From contig CAMJGD010000004.1 in the NCBI GenBank assembly GCA_946405135.1, forward strand, positions 62,001 to 126,000: a stretch of DNA of 64,000 nt, given 5' to 3'. Below the pieces are notes generated by a model. That model was not told the DNA's origin and did no database searches. It worked only from the letters and a program-made list of their open reading frames with translations. This stretch comes from an uncultured Clostridiaceae bacterium. Lineage in GTDB: Bacteria > Bacillota > Clostridia > Clostridiales > Clostridiaceae. Shown one piece after another: positions 53,626-62,833 of the stretch; the first letter of the stretch is position 1; each line of letters opens with the position of its first letter. A program made the position numbers and the translations under genes.

Positions 53626-54219
53626 TTGGACTTTTTATCTATAATTTTTATAGCAATAGGACTTTCTATGGATGCTTTTGTGGTAGCACTTACAAAGGGT
53701 ATGACTTTGAAGAGAGGAAAAGTGAGTAGTGGTTTTAAAATAGCTTTTTCTTTTGGATTATTCCAAGGAATTATGCCACTTTTAGGATGGCTTGTGGGAA
53801 GTAAATTTAAAAATTACATAACTCATGTTGATCATTGGATAGCATTTATACTTTTAGCTATAATAGGATCGAAAATGTTATATGAGTCTTTTAATGTAAA
53901 AGAATCAGAAGTGGGTTCAGAAGAAAAAGATTTGAGTTTTAAACTGATTTTACTTTTATCTGTAGCCACTAGTATAGATGCCTTAGCAGTTGGAGTAAGT
54001 TTTGCATTTCTTGAAGTTTCAATATTAAGTGCCTGTATTATGATTGCATTTATAACCTTTATTATAAGCTTTATGGGAGTATTTTTAGGAAAGGTCTGTG
54101 GTAACATACTTCAAAGTAAGGCGGAGATACTTGGTGGGGTGATATTAATATTTATAGGAATAAAAATATTGTGGGAACACTTAGAAATTTCACAGGTAAT
54201 TATGAATTTCATTAAGTGA
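53626..54219 (+). CDS. mntP: Mn2+ efflux pump MntP (DUF204)
   Basis: A 197-residue membrane protein with six helices in two repeated halves. Each half has the acidic motif of the family: AIGLSMDAFVVALTKG (residues about 8-23) and ATSIDALAVGVSFAFL (about 118-133), whose Asp residues bind Mn2+. It exports excess Mn2+. The upstream Mn2+ riboswitch gives direct regulatory support. TTG start after a run of G (AAAGGGGGGGG). It ends near a bidirectional hairpin shared with ferritin. Confidence 0.95.
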   Translation: MDFLSIIFIAIGLSMDAFVVALTKGMTLKRGKVSSGFKIAFSFGLFQGIMPLLGWLVGSKFKNYITHVDHWIAFILLAIIGSKMLYESFNVKESEVGSEEKDLSFKLILLLSVATSIDALAVGVSFAFLEVSILSACIMIAFITFIISFMGVFLGKVCGNILQSKAEILGGVILIFIGIKILWEHLEISQVIMNFIK

Positions 54220-54271
54220 TTTCTAATTTTAGGTTACAAAGAGCAGTTGGTAAATTCATATGAAATGTGCT

Positions 54272-54321
54272 AAAAAGGCTGTAGATAATGCAGTATAATT
54301 CACTACACAACAGCCTTTTTT
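54272..54321. terminator. Bidirectional terminator between mntP and ferritin
   Basis: AAAAAGGCTGT (54272-54282) pairs with ACAGCCTTTTT (54310-54320), with A/T runs at both ends. Confidence 0.85.
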
Positions 54322-54837
54322 CTATGCTTGATTAGTTGTCGGTGGTACGAATACTCTTGTAGCTAGCTCATCATCCAGCATATAAAGAGCAGCAGGGTTT
54401 GATTCAGCTCTTTTTAGCTTTTTTATTATAGTATTAAAGTTATTTTCTTCTTCTACTTGTTCATCAATGAACCATTTAAGTAAGCTTATAGTAGCATGTT
54501 CCTTTTCCTCAGTGGCTATATTTGTAAGATTATATATTCTTTTAGTAACGGTCTGCTCATGTTCATATCCGTGCTCAAACAGATCTAGAGGATTTTTAAA
54601 TTCTATTATGGGTTTTTCTATATTTTCAAGCAAAACCCTTCCATTCATTTGATTTATGTAATCATAGAATTTCATTGCATGAAATAGTTCTTCTTGAGCT
54701 TGAACTCTGAAAAAATTTGCAAAACCGTTTAAATCTTCGGATTCTGCATAAGCCGCCATAGATAAATAGGTATAGGCAGAATAAAATTCATAATTTACTT
54801 GATCATTTAAAGCTTTCATTAGTCTTTCACTTAACAT
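54322..54837 (-). CDS. Bacterial non-heme ferritin
   Basis: A 171-residue iron-storage protein with the four-helix ferritin fold. The ferroxidase ligands are visible in NYEFYSAYTYLSM (Glu), QAQEELFHAMKFYDYINQ (Glu-Glu-x-x-His), and EEKEHATISLLKWFIDEQVEEE. It oxidises Fe2+ and stores the mineral in a 24-subunit shell. The length fits FtnA-type ferritins. ATG after AGGAGGTG. Being close to mntP may reflect shared metal and oxidative stress handling, but it has its own promoter region. Confidence 0.95.
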   Translation of the reverse strand: MLSERLMKALNDQVNYEFYSAYTYLSMAAYAESEDLNGFANFFRVQAQEELFHAMKFYDYINQMNGRVLLENIEKPIIEFKNPLDLFEHGYEHEQTVTKRIYNLTNIATEEKEHATISLLKWFIDEQVEEENNFNTIIKKLKRAESNPAALYMLDDELATRVFVPPTTNQA

Positions 54838-54996
54838 TTTTTCACCTCCTGAAGTATTGTTATATAAATTGTAGAAGTATGTAACGTATATTACTAAATT
54901 ATATATAATGTAACTTTATGAGTTATTATACCCTAATGTATATTAGTTATCAATAAAAATAGTCAGGAAAACATAAATAGTATCTAGTATTAATAT

Positions 54997-55728
54997 TTAT
55001 TTATGTAGTAATTTGTTAAGTAAATCAGGAAAATTTGTTATTATACCATCTATGCCAAGATCAATTAATTTTTTCATGTATATTTCTTCATTTACAGTAT
55101 AAGTATTTATTTTTATATTTTTAGACTTTATGGCATCTACTATAGGTTTATGGATCACACTAAAAAACTGAGGATGAAGGGCATTTGCGCCTACATATTC
55201 TGCATATTTTTCTGCTTGATATAATCCAGCCTCATAAAGTAAACCTGTACTTATGGTTGAATCTATATTTTTGCACTCCACCATGGAATAGTGATTAAAA
55301 GAGGAGAGAATAGCTCTATTCTCCATATTATATTGGTACAATTTGTTTATTACTATTTTTTCTAGATTTTCATATAGTATTATGCCGTTTTTAAGTTCAA
55401 GATTAATATATAAATTTTTATCTTTTGCATATTGAAGAAATTCATCTAAAGTAGGAATCTTAATTCCTTTAAATTCATCACTAAACTTAATTCCAGCATC
55501 AAATCTTTGCAGTTCCTTATAGGTGTAATCTTTGATAAATCCAGTTCCATTTGTAGTTCGGTCAATAGTTTCATCATGGCAAATTACAGGTACTCCATCT
55601 TTTGTAAGCTGTACATCAGTTTCTATACCATCACAACCTGCTTTTACAGCCATTTCGAAAGCTATCATAGTATTTTCGGGATACTTGCCGCTGAATCCTC
55701 TATGGGCAATATTCAAGCTTTTTTTCAT
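54997..55728 (-). CDS. Glycerophosphodiester phosphodiesterase
   Basis: A 243-residue GDPD-family enzyme that splits glycerophosphodiesters into glycerol-3-phosphate and an alcohol. It shows NIAHRGFSGKYPENT (catalytic His), GCDGIETDVQLTKDGVPVICHD (metal Glu/Asp, second His) and INLELKNG. No signal peptide, so it acts in the cytoplasm like UgpQ. It is the last gene of a four-gene minus-strand operon; only 12 bases separate it from the membrane protein gene. Confidence 0.92.
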   Translation of the reverse strand: MKKSLNIAHRGFSGKYPENTMIAFEMAVKAGCDGIETDVQLTKDGVPVICHDETIDRTTNGTGFIKDYTYKELQRFDAGIKFSDEFKGIKIPTLDEFLQYAKDKNLYINLELKNGIILYENLEKIVINKLYQYNMENRAILSSFNHYSMVECKNIDSTISTGLLYEAGLYQAEKYAEYVGANALHPQFFSVIHKPIVDAIKSKNIKINTYTVNEEIYMKKLIDLGIDGIITNFPDLLNKLLHK

Positions 55729-55740
55729 AAATACACCGCC

Positions 55741-56247
55741 TTAATTATTTTTTTTAAATGCTATATGAGATATTAATGTAAATATGCTAAGACATATTAA
55801 TATAAATGGCCAGCCATATTTTAATATAAAATATAAACTATAGTCTCCAGACCTTTGGATAAAAAATAAAAAAATGCTAAATACATATAATATCGTGGAT
55901 AGTAGTATAGGCCAATATTTTATTTGAAAACTTAAATTATCTTTTTTAAAATTATGTATAAAGTAGGTTAAAAGAAAAGAAGTAGCTGCTAATACAAGAA
56001 GTAAAATAGGATTATTGCTGTATTTACATAGATTTTTAAACAAACTATAAAATAGTAGCATAATAGAAATACATAGTATGACTATAGTATAATTTTTATT
56101 ACGTCCACCTAAAAAAATGTAGATGGCTATAAATGCGAAGCCTAATATAAATCCACCTATTTCTGCTTGTATTAAATGAAAGTTTTTTAAAAGCATTAAA
56201 ATACCTATACACACTATAATTAAAGCAAATATAGAATTTCTTTTCAC
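55741..56247 (-). CDS. Multi-pass membrane protein of a two-component operon
   Basis: A 168-residue hydrophobic protein with about six helices (the first, IFALIIVCIGILMLLKNF, like LiaI/LiaF-type membrane domains; the last ends in FKKNN). It starts 13 bases after the stop of the response regulator gene. LiaF-like proteins restrain the kinase of LiaRS-type systems, so an accessory or sensor role is possible, but the LiaF C-terminal domain is missing. Confidence 0.6.
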   Translation of the reverse strand: MKRNSIFALIIVCIGILMLLKNFHLIQAEIGGFILGFAFIAIYIFLGGRNKNYTIVILCISIMLLFYSLFKNLCKYSNNPILLLVLAATSFLLTYFIHNFKKDNLSFQIKYWPILLSTILYVFSIFLFFIQRSGDYSLYFILKYGWPFILICLSIFTLISHIAFKKNN

Positions 56248-56260
56248 TTATAATCACCTG

Positions 56261-56920
56261 CTATAAATTCAGTTTTTCTTTAAGAAGAATGGCTGCTTTT
56301 GTTCTATCGCTTAGCCCTATTTTGCTATATATATTGCTTATATAATTTTTTACAGTACCTTCTGAAATGAATAATTGGGAAGCTATTTGTTTGTTATTAT
56401 AACCTTTTACTAGTAAGGCTGCTATTTCTATCTCCCTTTCAGACAATTCAAACAGTACAGGGTCTTCTAGGGATTCCTCTTTAATATCTGTTTTTTTATT
56501 ATGTGATATTTTAGATATAATTTTAGCGGCTATAGGTGAAGGAATAAGGAGGTTACCATCTATACCATCTCTTATGGCATCTAAAAGCTTATCAGATGGG
56601 ATATCTTTTAGCAAATAACCGCTAGCTCCATTGGATAAAGCATCTATTATATATTCATCATCATCAAAAGTAGTAAGAACTATTATAACTATGTTTGGCA
56701 TTTCTTTTTTTATAGCTTTTACGCTTTCTACACCATTCATTACAGGCATTCGTATGTCCATAAGCACTAAGTCAGGATTAAGTTCTTTACATAACTTATA
56801 GGTTTCCAGACCGTTTTCGCAAGTAGCTACTACTTCTATATCATCTTCTAGATCAAGTATGGTTTTTAACCCATCTCTCATAAGAGTTTGATCATCTGCA
56901 ATAATTACTCTAATCATCAT
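56261..56920 (-). CDS. NarL/LuxR-type response regulator (LiaR/VraR-like)
   Basis: A 219-residue regulator. The receiver has IIADDQTLMRDGLKTIL, the phosphorylated Asp in DLVLMDIRMPVMNG (about 55), and YLLKDIPSDKL; the DNA-binding domain has LSEREIEIAALLVKGYNNKQIASQL and ISEGTVKNYISNIYSKIGLS. It starts 25 bases after the stop of its partner kinase and probably controls this operon. ATG after GGAGAGTG. Confidence 0.93.
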   Translation of the reverse strand: MMIRVIIADDQTLMRDGLKTILDLEDDIEVVATCENGLETYKLCKELNPDLVLMDIRMPVMNGVESVKAIKKEMPNIVIIVLTTFDDDEYIIDALSNGASGYLLKDIPSDKLLDAIRDGIDGNLLIPSPIAAKIISKISHNKKTDIKEESLEDPVLFELSEREIEIAALLVKGYNNKQIASQLFISEGTVKNYISNIYSKIGLSDRTKAAILLKEKLNL

Positions 56921-56945
56921 TCACTCTCCTATATTCATATTACAA

Positions 56946-58130
56946 TTACATTAAAGGTATTTCTATACTTAGAGTAGTTCCTTCATTTATAATAGAGCTC
57001 ATATTGAAATATCCCTTCACGGATTCTACTTGTTCTTTCATAGCTGATAAACCAAAACCTAAATCTATATTTTCAAAACCTACTCCGTTATCTTTTAAAT
57101 AAAAAAATACATGCTGATTTTCCACATAGAGCCTAAACATAAATTTGCTGGAATTACCATGTTTTATACCATTGGTTAGTCCTTCCATTAAACCGTTATA
57201 GATTATCTTTTGAATATTTTTAGGAATATCATTATCTATATTTATATTATAATCTACTTTTATACCAGTATGCTTCATTGTATCTTCTATGAGCAGTTTA
57301 ATGGCAGGTATAAAATCTAAAATATCTTCTCCTTCCTTCAACAATCTTACGGATTTTCGTATATCTACCAGTCCCTTCCGTACCTGTTCTTGAGCTAAGT
57401 CTATTTTTTCTAGGGCTAAATCCTTTTTATCTTTACATAAAAGCCTTTTTCCAGCTTCCATTTCTACTAGTACTGTAGTTAAAGTATGTCCGACAGTATC
57501 ATGTATTTCTCTTGCTATTCTATTTCTTTCCTTTAAAGCAGCCATTTCTTCTAGAGCTTCTGAATGTTCTTTTAATTTCTCATAGGCTTTTTGCAGCTGC
57601 ATATTTTTATGTTCTAGCTGTTCCATAATATTTAATATTTTTTGCTTTTGCAATATTTGATGTTTTGTAAAATATAGTATACTAGATATGAAAGCAAATA
57701 TACCTGCACCTACAAGAGCCAAAAATGCTGACTGCCTATAATCAAAAATTAGCAGCAAATTAGGTACCTTAGAGAGCATGTAAGAAATATAGCTTAATAT
57801 TATAATAAATATGCTAAATCTTTTATCATGAAATAATATGCTGTCTATTAATATGATAAGTATGTATAAAATTGATACATTTGACTTATCTATAAGCAAT
57901 AACCAGTAAATTACAGCTAAATCCATATATATTAAACATTTACCTAAAGATTTATTTTTATCATTTAGATATATTATGGATAGCCTTAGACTGGAGGATA
58001 TTATTAAAAGAGAAGACAGAATTCCTAATATAGCTCTGTTTTCAGGGGAGAATAATATTAAAAATATAAAAATAAATATAAAGGAAACATATAGTATTAT
58101 CCATATAATTTTTTCAGTATTTTTGTCCAT
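56946..58130 (-). CDS. Sensor histidine kinase, HisKA_3 type (LiaS/NarX-like)
   Basis: A 394-residue kinase with about five to six N-terminal membrane helices (residues about 8-160), a coiled segment, a HisKA_3 domain with RNRIAREIHDTVGHTLTTVL (phospho-acceptor His in REIHD) and a HATPase domain with EGLTNGIKHGNSSKF and GVGFENIDLGFGLSAMKEQ. The frame opens at 58190, but ATG 58130 directly follows AAGGTGA. It is the first gene of the operon kinase-regulator-membrane protein-GDPD. Confidence 0.92.
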   Translation of the reverse strand: MDKNTEKIIWIILYVSFIFIFIFLILFSPENRAILGILSSLLIISSSLRLSIIYLNDKNKSLGKCLIYMDLAVIYWLLLIDKSNVSILYILIILIDSILFHDKRFSIFIIILSYISYMLSKVPNLLLIFDYRQSAFLALVGAGIFAFISSILYFTKHQILQKQKILNIMEQLEHKNMQLQKAYEKLKEHSEALEEMAALKERNRIAREIHDTVGHTLTTVLVEMEAGKRLLCKDKKDLALEKIDLAQEQVRKGLVDIRKSVRLLKEGEDILDFIPAIKLLIEDTMKHTGIKVDYNINIDNDIPKNIQKIIYNGLMEGLTNGIKHGNSSKFMFRLYVENQHVFFYLKDNGVGFENIDLGFGLSAMKEQVESVKGYFNMSSIINEGTTLSIEIPLM

Positions 58131-58377
58131 TAAATCACCTTTTTCACGTTGTTCATTTAAATTATAAGCTTTAATAAAAAAAATTTCCACAATAACACAA
58201 TGTTAGAAACATTTAATTTCATATAATATATTAGTTTTCAACTTTATTAAAAAAGTTTATACTAATATATAATAAAAGTTAATAAAAAGTTCAAACATTA
58301 TTAAGTGATATATAATACTATTTTATTAAGTTTATGTTATTATGTATATAAGGATTATGTATGAAAGAAGTGATAAT

Positions 58378-58671
58378 ATGAGTTATGGAAATAATAGCTT
58401 ATTTGGAAATATCTTATATTATATATTAGTAGCTTTAGCAATAATTTTAATATTTGCATCTACAGTATTTTTATTAAATGTGGTAGGAGTTATAGCACTT
58501 ATTGTTTTGATAATTTACGGAGTAAAAAAGCTAGTAGATTTTATAAAAGGCACTTATTACAAAACTACGAAAAAGACACCTAAAGGTCAATGGGAAAAAG
58601 TTAATAATAATAGTGAAGAAAACTCCAAGGAAAAAGTTATAATAGATGTGGATTATAGGGATGTAAAATAA
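58378..58671 (+). CDS. Small membrane protein with basic tail, 97 aa
   Basis: ATG 58378 follows GAAAGAAGTGA. It has two adjacent hydrophobic segments (about residues 11-30 and 32-52, ILYYILVALAIILIFAS and FLLNVVGVIALIVLIIYG) and a polar, Lys-rich tail. It is transcribed divergently from the two-component operon, so it may be one of its targets. Not recognised. Confidence 0.6.
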   Translation: MSYGNNSLFGNILYYILVALAIILIFASTVFLLNVVGVIALIVLIIYGVKKLVDFIKGTYYKTTKKTPKGQWEKVNNNSEENSKEKVIIDVDYRDVK

Positions 58672-58741
58672 ATAAGACATAACTTTATTAATTAATGTTA
58701 GATAGGTTATCTTAGAGAAGTTAATAGATGAATTGAATAAT

Positions 58742-58777
58742 AAAGGGCATACTTTAGTTAAAGCATGCTCTTTTTTA
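58742..58777 (+). terminator. Terminator after the small membrane protein gene
   Basis: AAAGGGCATACTTTA pairs with TAAAGCATGCTCTTT (few mismatches), followed by T run. Confidence 0.75.
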
Positions 58778-59215
58778 TAACTTAGTTATATAAGTAGAAT
58801 AGTTAGCATTTTTTACTATGTAATAAATATAGTTATGAGTATATGATCCAAGATATTTAGATACTAAAATTATTAATATATGTCTCTGATTATTTTGAAC
58901 TTTCTAAATTTAAACCATTATTTATTCTGAATTAGTTATAAAATTGACAATTTTTTTTTAGTATTATATATTTTAATCATAGGCATATTAAAGGTAGGAT
59001 ATTTATTATTTATATATTAAATATTATGTAGTACAAATAAACAGAGGGTATCTTGTATTTATAGGATAAAAGCTAGTATAATATAAAATAGGTTATTAGA
59101 GTCATTTTATATATTATGTATTAATTTTATTGTGAAATTACTTTAATTTATAATATTAAAATTGATAAATACTAATTTAATAGATACTTGTATTTAAGAT
59201 AGAAGAGGTGTGAAT
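58778..59215. other. Intergenic region before rex
   Basis: AT-rich, about 440 bases. No gene or conserved RNA seen; the rex ribosome-binding site GAAGAGGTG lies at its end. Confidence 0.4.
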
Positions 59216-59860
59216 ATGGACAAAAAGAAGAATATATCAATGGCTGTGATAAAGAGATTGCCTAAATATCACAGATATTTATCAGAACTTTTAAAGAATG
59301 ATGTGGATAGAATATCCTCTAAGGAATTAAGTGAAAAAATAGGCTTTACCGCTTCACAGATAAGGCAGGATTTGAATTGTTTCGGCGATTTTGGACAGCA
59401 AGGATATGGATATAATGTTAAGGAACTTTATAGTCAGATAAGTAATATACTAGGTCTTAGCAAAGAATATAACACCGTAATCATAGGTGCTGGTAACATA
59501 GGTCAAGCCATAGCTAATTACACTAGATTTGAAAAGATAGGGTTTAAATTATTGGGTATATTTGATACAAATCCTAAGTTAACTGGAATAAAAATAAGAG
59601 ATATAGAAATACAGGATATAGATAATTTAGAGATGTTTTTAAAGGAAAACAATGTAGATATAGGAATAATATGTGTTCCAAAAATTAATGCACAAAAGGT
59701 ATGTAATCTGCTTGTTAATAATGGAGTAAAGGGCATATGGAATTTTGCACCTGTGGATTTAGCAGTGCCGGGAGATGTGATCATTGAAAATGTTCATTTA
59801 AGTGAAAGTTTACTAACTTTAGCATATTTATTGAATGAAAAGGAAGATCAAAAAGAATAA
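59216..59860 (+). CDS. rex: Redox-sensing transcriptional repressor Rex
   Basis: A 214-residue NADH/NAD+ sensor. The N-terminal winged helix shows VIKRLPKYHRYLSELL and ISSKELSEKIGFTASQIRQDLNCFGDFGQQGYGYNV; the Rossmann domain has VIIGAGNIGQAIANY and the C-terminal helix LLTLAYLLNEKE swaps between subunits. High NAD+ favours DNA binding; NADH releases it. ATG 59216 follows GAAGAGGTG. It stands upstream of the butyryl-CoA operon it is known to control in clostridia, and two Rex-site-like palindromes lie between them. Confidence 0.96.
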   Translation: MDKKKNISMAVIKRLPKYHRYLSELLKNDVDRISSKELSEKIGFTASQIRQDLNCFGDFGQQGYGYNVKELYSQISNILGLSKEYNTVIIGAGNIGQAIANYTRFEKIGFKLLGIFDTNPKLTGIKIRDIEIQDIDNLEMFLKENNVDIGIICVPKINAQKVCNLLVNNGVKGIWNFAPVDLAVPGDVIIENVHLSESLLTLAYLLNEKEDQKE

Positions 59861-59917
59861 TTTAATTCAAAAATCAATGTATTTTTATTGAAAAAAATTA
59901 TATTACAGTATATAATT

Positions 59918-59949
59918 ATAATTGAAGTGTATGCTTCAATTATTTTTTT
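59918..59949 (+). terminator. Terminator after rex
   Basis: Ten-base arms ATAATTGAAG and CTTCAATTAT with loop TGTATG, then T7. Confidence 0.88.
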
Positions 59950-59955
59950 GTTTTA

Positions 59956-59973
59956 TTGTTATATAATTAACAA
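59956..59973. promoter_or_regulatory. Rex operator 1
   Basis: TTGTTATATAATTAACAA, 13 of 14 fixed positions of the Rex consensus TTGTTAA-N4-TTAACAA. It contains a TATAAT at 59962-59967, so Rex would block a promoter here. Confidence 0.8.
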
Positions 59974-59998
59974 ACCTTTAAGACTGGCATGATTTTTG

Positions 59999-60016
59999 CT
60001 GTTAATAAATTAAAAA
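59999..60016. promoter_or_regulatory. Rex operator 2 (weaker)
   Basis: CTGTTAATAAATTAAAAA, 12 of 14 fixed positions of the Rex consensus, 30 bases before the crt start. Confidence 0.5.
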
Positions 60017-60046
60017 TATTAACATATAAATTTAAGGAGGATCACT

Positions 60047-60829
60047 ATGGAACTTAAAAATGTTATCCTTGAAAAAGAAGGCAATTTAGCTACTATTACT
60101 ATTAATAGACCAAAGGCATTAAATGCATTAAACTCAGACACTCTAAAAGACTTAGATGTGGTAATTGACGCAATAGAAAAAGATGATGAAATATATGCAG
60201 TGATTTTAACTGGAGCAGGAGATAAAGCTTTTGTAGCAGGAGCAGATATCACTGAAATGAAAGATTTAAACACTATGGAAGGAAGAAATTTTTCTATACT
60301 TGGAAACAAAGTATTTAGAAGAATTGAAACTTTAGAGAAACCTGTTATAGCAGCTATACCTGGATTTGCTTTAGGCGGAGGTTGTGAGCTTGCTATGGCT
60401 TGTGATATAAGAATAGCCTCAGAAAAAGCTAAATTTGGTCAACCAGAAGTAGGTCTTGGAATAACACCAGGATTTGGAGGAACACAAAGATTAGCAAGGC
60501 ATGTAGGCATGGGAAGAGCAAAAGAACTTATATTTACAGCAAGACTAGTTAAGGCAGAGGAAGCATTAAGAATAGGTCTTGTAAATAAAGTTGTAGAGCC
60601 AGAAAAACTTATGGAAGAAGCTAAAGCTATGGCTAACATGATAATTGCCAATGCGCCAGTAGCAGTTAAGCTTTCAAAAGCAGCCATAAACAGAGGAATG
60701 CAGTGTGATATAGACACAGCCCTTATGTATGAAGCAGAAGCATTTGGTGGATGTTTCTCTACCTTAGACCAAAAAGAAGGAATGACAGCCTTTGTTGAAA
60801 AGAGAGATAAACATTTTCAAAATAAATAA
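60047..60829 (+). CDS. crt: 3-hydroxybutyryl-CoA dehydratase (crotonase)
   Basis: Dehydrates 3-hydroxybutyryl-CoA to crotonyl-CoA in butyrate/butanol formation. The 260-residue product has the crotonase core: RPKALNALNSDTL, GAGDKAFVAGADITEM (oxyanion hole), AAIPGFALGGGCELAMACDIRIA, and catalytic Glu pair in FGQPEVGLGITPGFGGTQRL. It is the first gene of the crt-bcd-etfB-etfA-hbd operon; ATG after AAGGAGG. Rex sites lie upstream. Confidence 0.96.
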   Translation: MELKNVILEKEGNLATITINRPKALNALNSDTLKDLDVVIDAIEKDDEIYAVILTGAGDKAFVAGADITEMKDLNTMEGRNFSILGNKVFRRIETLEKPVIAAIPGFALGGGCELAMACDIRIASEKAKFGQPEVGLGITPGFGGTQRLARHVGMGRAKELIFTARLVKAEEALRIGLVNKVVEPEKLMEEAKAMANMIIANAPVAVKLSKAAINRGMQCDIDTALMYEAEAFGGCFSTLDQKEGMTAFVEKRDKHFQNK

Positions 60830-60866
60830 TAAAATCAGTTAAGGTCAAAATAAGGAGGTAAAGTAA

Positions 60867-62006
60867 ATGAATTTTGCATTATCAAGAGAACAAGAACTAG
60901 TTAGACAGATGGTAAAAGAATTTGCTAGAGATAAAGTAGCTCCAATAGCTGCAGAAATAGACGAAACAGAAAGATTCCCTATGGAAAATGTTAAGCTAAT
61001 GGCTAAGTATGGAATGATGGGAATATGCTTTCCAAAGGAATTTGGTGGAGCAGGTGGAGACACTTTATCCTACATATTAGCTGTTGAAGAGTTATCAAAG
61101 GCTTGTGGAACAACTGGAGTTATACTTTCAGCTCACGTTTCACTATGTGCATCATTAATATACCAATTTGGTAACCAGGATCAAAAGGAGAAATATTTAA
61201 CTCCATTAGTAAAAGGAGAAAGAATAGGTGCTTTTGGATTAACTGAACCAGGTGCTGGTACAGATGCAGCAGGACAACAAACTACAGCAGTTTTAGATGG
61301 AGATCATTATGTTCTTAATGGATCTAAGATATTCATAACAAATGGTGGAGTGGCAGATACTTTCATAATATTTGCTATGACAGACAAGTCAAAAGGAACA
61401 AAAGGAATATCTGCTTTCATAGTTGAAAAGAGCTTCCCAGGTTTCTCTATAGGAAAACTTGAAAATAAGATGGGTATAAGAGCATCTTCAACTACTGAAC
61501 TTGTAATGGAAAACTGTATAGTTCCAAAAGAAAACTTAATAGGACAAGAAGGAAAAGGCTTTGGTATAGCTATGAAGACTCTTGATGGAGGAAGAATAGG
61601 TATTGCTGCTCAAGCTTTAGGAATAGCAGAAGGTGCTTTAGACGAGTGTGTTAAATACATGAAGGAAAGAAAACAATTTGGAAAACCACTTAGTGCATTC
61701 CAAGGATTACAATGGATGATAGCTGATATGGATGTTAAGATTGAAGCTGCAAGACACTTAGTGTATAAGGCTGCATTCCTTAAGGATCAAGGAGCACCAT
61801 ATTCTTTAGATGCTGCAAGAGCTAAATTGTTTGCTGCAGAAGTAGCTATGGAAGTTACAACTAAGGCTGTTCAAATACTAGGTGGATATGGATACATTAA
61901 AGAATATCCAGTTGAAAGAATGATGAGAGATGCTAAAATAACTGAGATATATGAAGGAACTTCACAAGTTCAAAAAATGGTTATTGCCGGAAGCGTATTA
62001 AGATAG
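60867..62006 (+). CDS. bcd: Butyryl-CoA dehydrogenase
   Basis: Reduces crotonyl-CoA to butyryl-CoA, electron-bifurcating together with EtfAB. The 379-residue flavoprotein shows the acyl-CoA dehydrogenase marks: FGLTEPGAGTDAAGQQTTA, GSKIFITNGGVADTF, RKQFGKPLSAFQGLQW, QILGGYGYIKEYPVERMMRDAKI, and the catalytic Glu in TEIYEGTSQVQ. ATG after AAGGAGG, 37 bases after crt. Confidence 0.96.
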   Translation: MNFALSREQELVRQMVKEFARDKVAPIAAEIDETERFPMENVKLMAKYGMMGICFPKEFGGAGGDTLSYILAVEELSKACGTTGVILSAHVSLCASLIYQFGNQDQKEKYLTPLVKGERIGAFGLTEPGAGTDAAGQQTTAVLDGDHYVLNGSKIFITNGGVADTFIIFAMTDKSKGTKGISAFIVEKSFPGFSIGKLENKMGIRASSTTELVMENCIVPKENLIGQEGKGFGIAMKTLDGGRIGIAAQALGIAEGALDECVKYMKERKQFGKPLSAFQGLQWMIADMDVKIEAARHLVYKAAFLKDQGAPYSLDAARAKLFAAEVAMEVTTKAVQILGGYGYIKEYPVERMMRDAKITEIYEGTSQVQKMVIAGSVLR

Positions 62007-62018
62007 GAGGTTACATAG

Positions 62019-62798
62019 ATGAATATAGTTGTTTGTTTGAAACAAGTACCAGATACTACAGTAGTAAGAATAGACCCTAAGACTGGAACACTTATAAGAG
62101 AAGGAGTTCCATCTATAATAAACCCAGAAGATAAGCATGCTTTAGAGGAAGCTTTAGTGTTAAAAGATAATTATGGTGCTAAGGTAACTGTTATAAGTAT
62201 GGGACCACCTCAAGCTAAAAATGCTTTAAGAGAAGCTTTAGCTATGGGAGCTGATGAAGCTATACTAATAACAGACAGAGCTTTTGCAGGAGCTGATACA
62301 TTAGCTACATCAAAAGCATTAGCAGGAGCTTTAAAGAAACTTGATTATGATGTTATATTTGCAGGAAGACAGGCAATAGATGGAGATACTGCTCAAGTTG
62401 GACCAGAAATAGCTGAACATTTAAACATTCCTCAAATAACTTATGTTCAAGAAGTTAAAGCTGAAGGAAATACATTAAAGGTGAATAGAGCTTTAGAAGA
62501 TGGATTTGAAATAATAGAAGTTAAAGCTCCAGTGCTTTTAACTGCAATAAAAGAATTAAATGAGCCAAGATATATGAATGCAAAAGACATATTTGAATCT
62601 GCAAATAAAGAGATAGAAGTATGGTCAGCAGCGGATATAGATGTGGATAAATCCCAACTTGGATTAGCTGGTTCACCAACAAAGGTTAAGAGATCAACAA
62701 CTAAGGAAGCAAAAGGACAAGGCGAATTAGTTAATAAGCCAGCTAAAGAAGCAGTTGAACATGTATTCTCAAAATTAAGAGAGAAACACTACATCTAA
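62019..62798 (+). CDS. etfB: Electron transfer flavoprotein subunit beta
   Basis: A 259-residue subunit that passes electrons to Bcd and, in clostridia, to ferredoxin by flavin bifurcation. It has NIVVCLKQVPDT at the start, NPEDKHALEEAL, the GPPQAKNALREALAMGADEAIL stretch and AGRQAIDGDTAQVGPEIAE. ATG after TAGGAGG, 12 bases after bcd, so translation is tightly linked. Confidence 0.96.
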   Translation: MNIVVCLKQVPDTTVVRIDPKTGTLIREGVPSIINPEDKHALEEALVLKDNYGAKVTVISMGPPQAKNALREALAMGADEAILITDRAFAGADTLATSKALAGALKKLDYDVIFAGRQAIDGDTAQVGPEIAEHLNIPQITYVQEVKAEGNTLKVNRALEDGFEIIEVKAPVLLTAIKELNEPRYMNAKDIFESANKEIEVWSAADIDVDKSQLGLAGSPTKVKRSTTKEAKGQGELVNKPAKEAVEHVFSKLREKHYI

Positions 62799-62833
62799 TT
62801 TTAGAGTTAGTAAGTATATAGGAGGGATTTATA

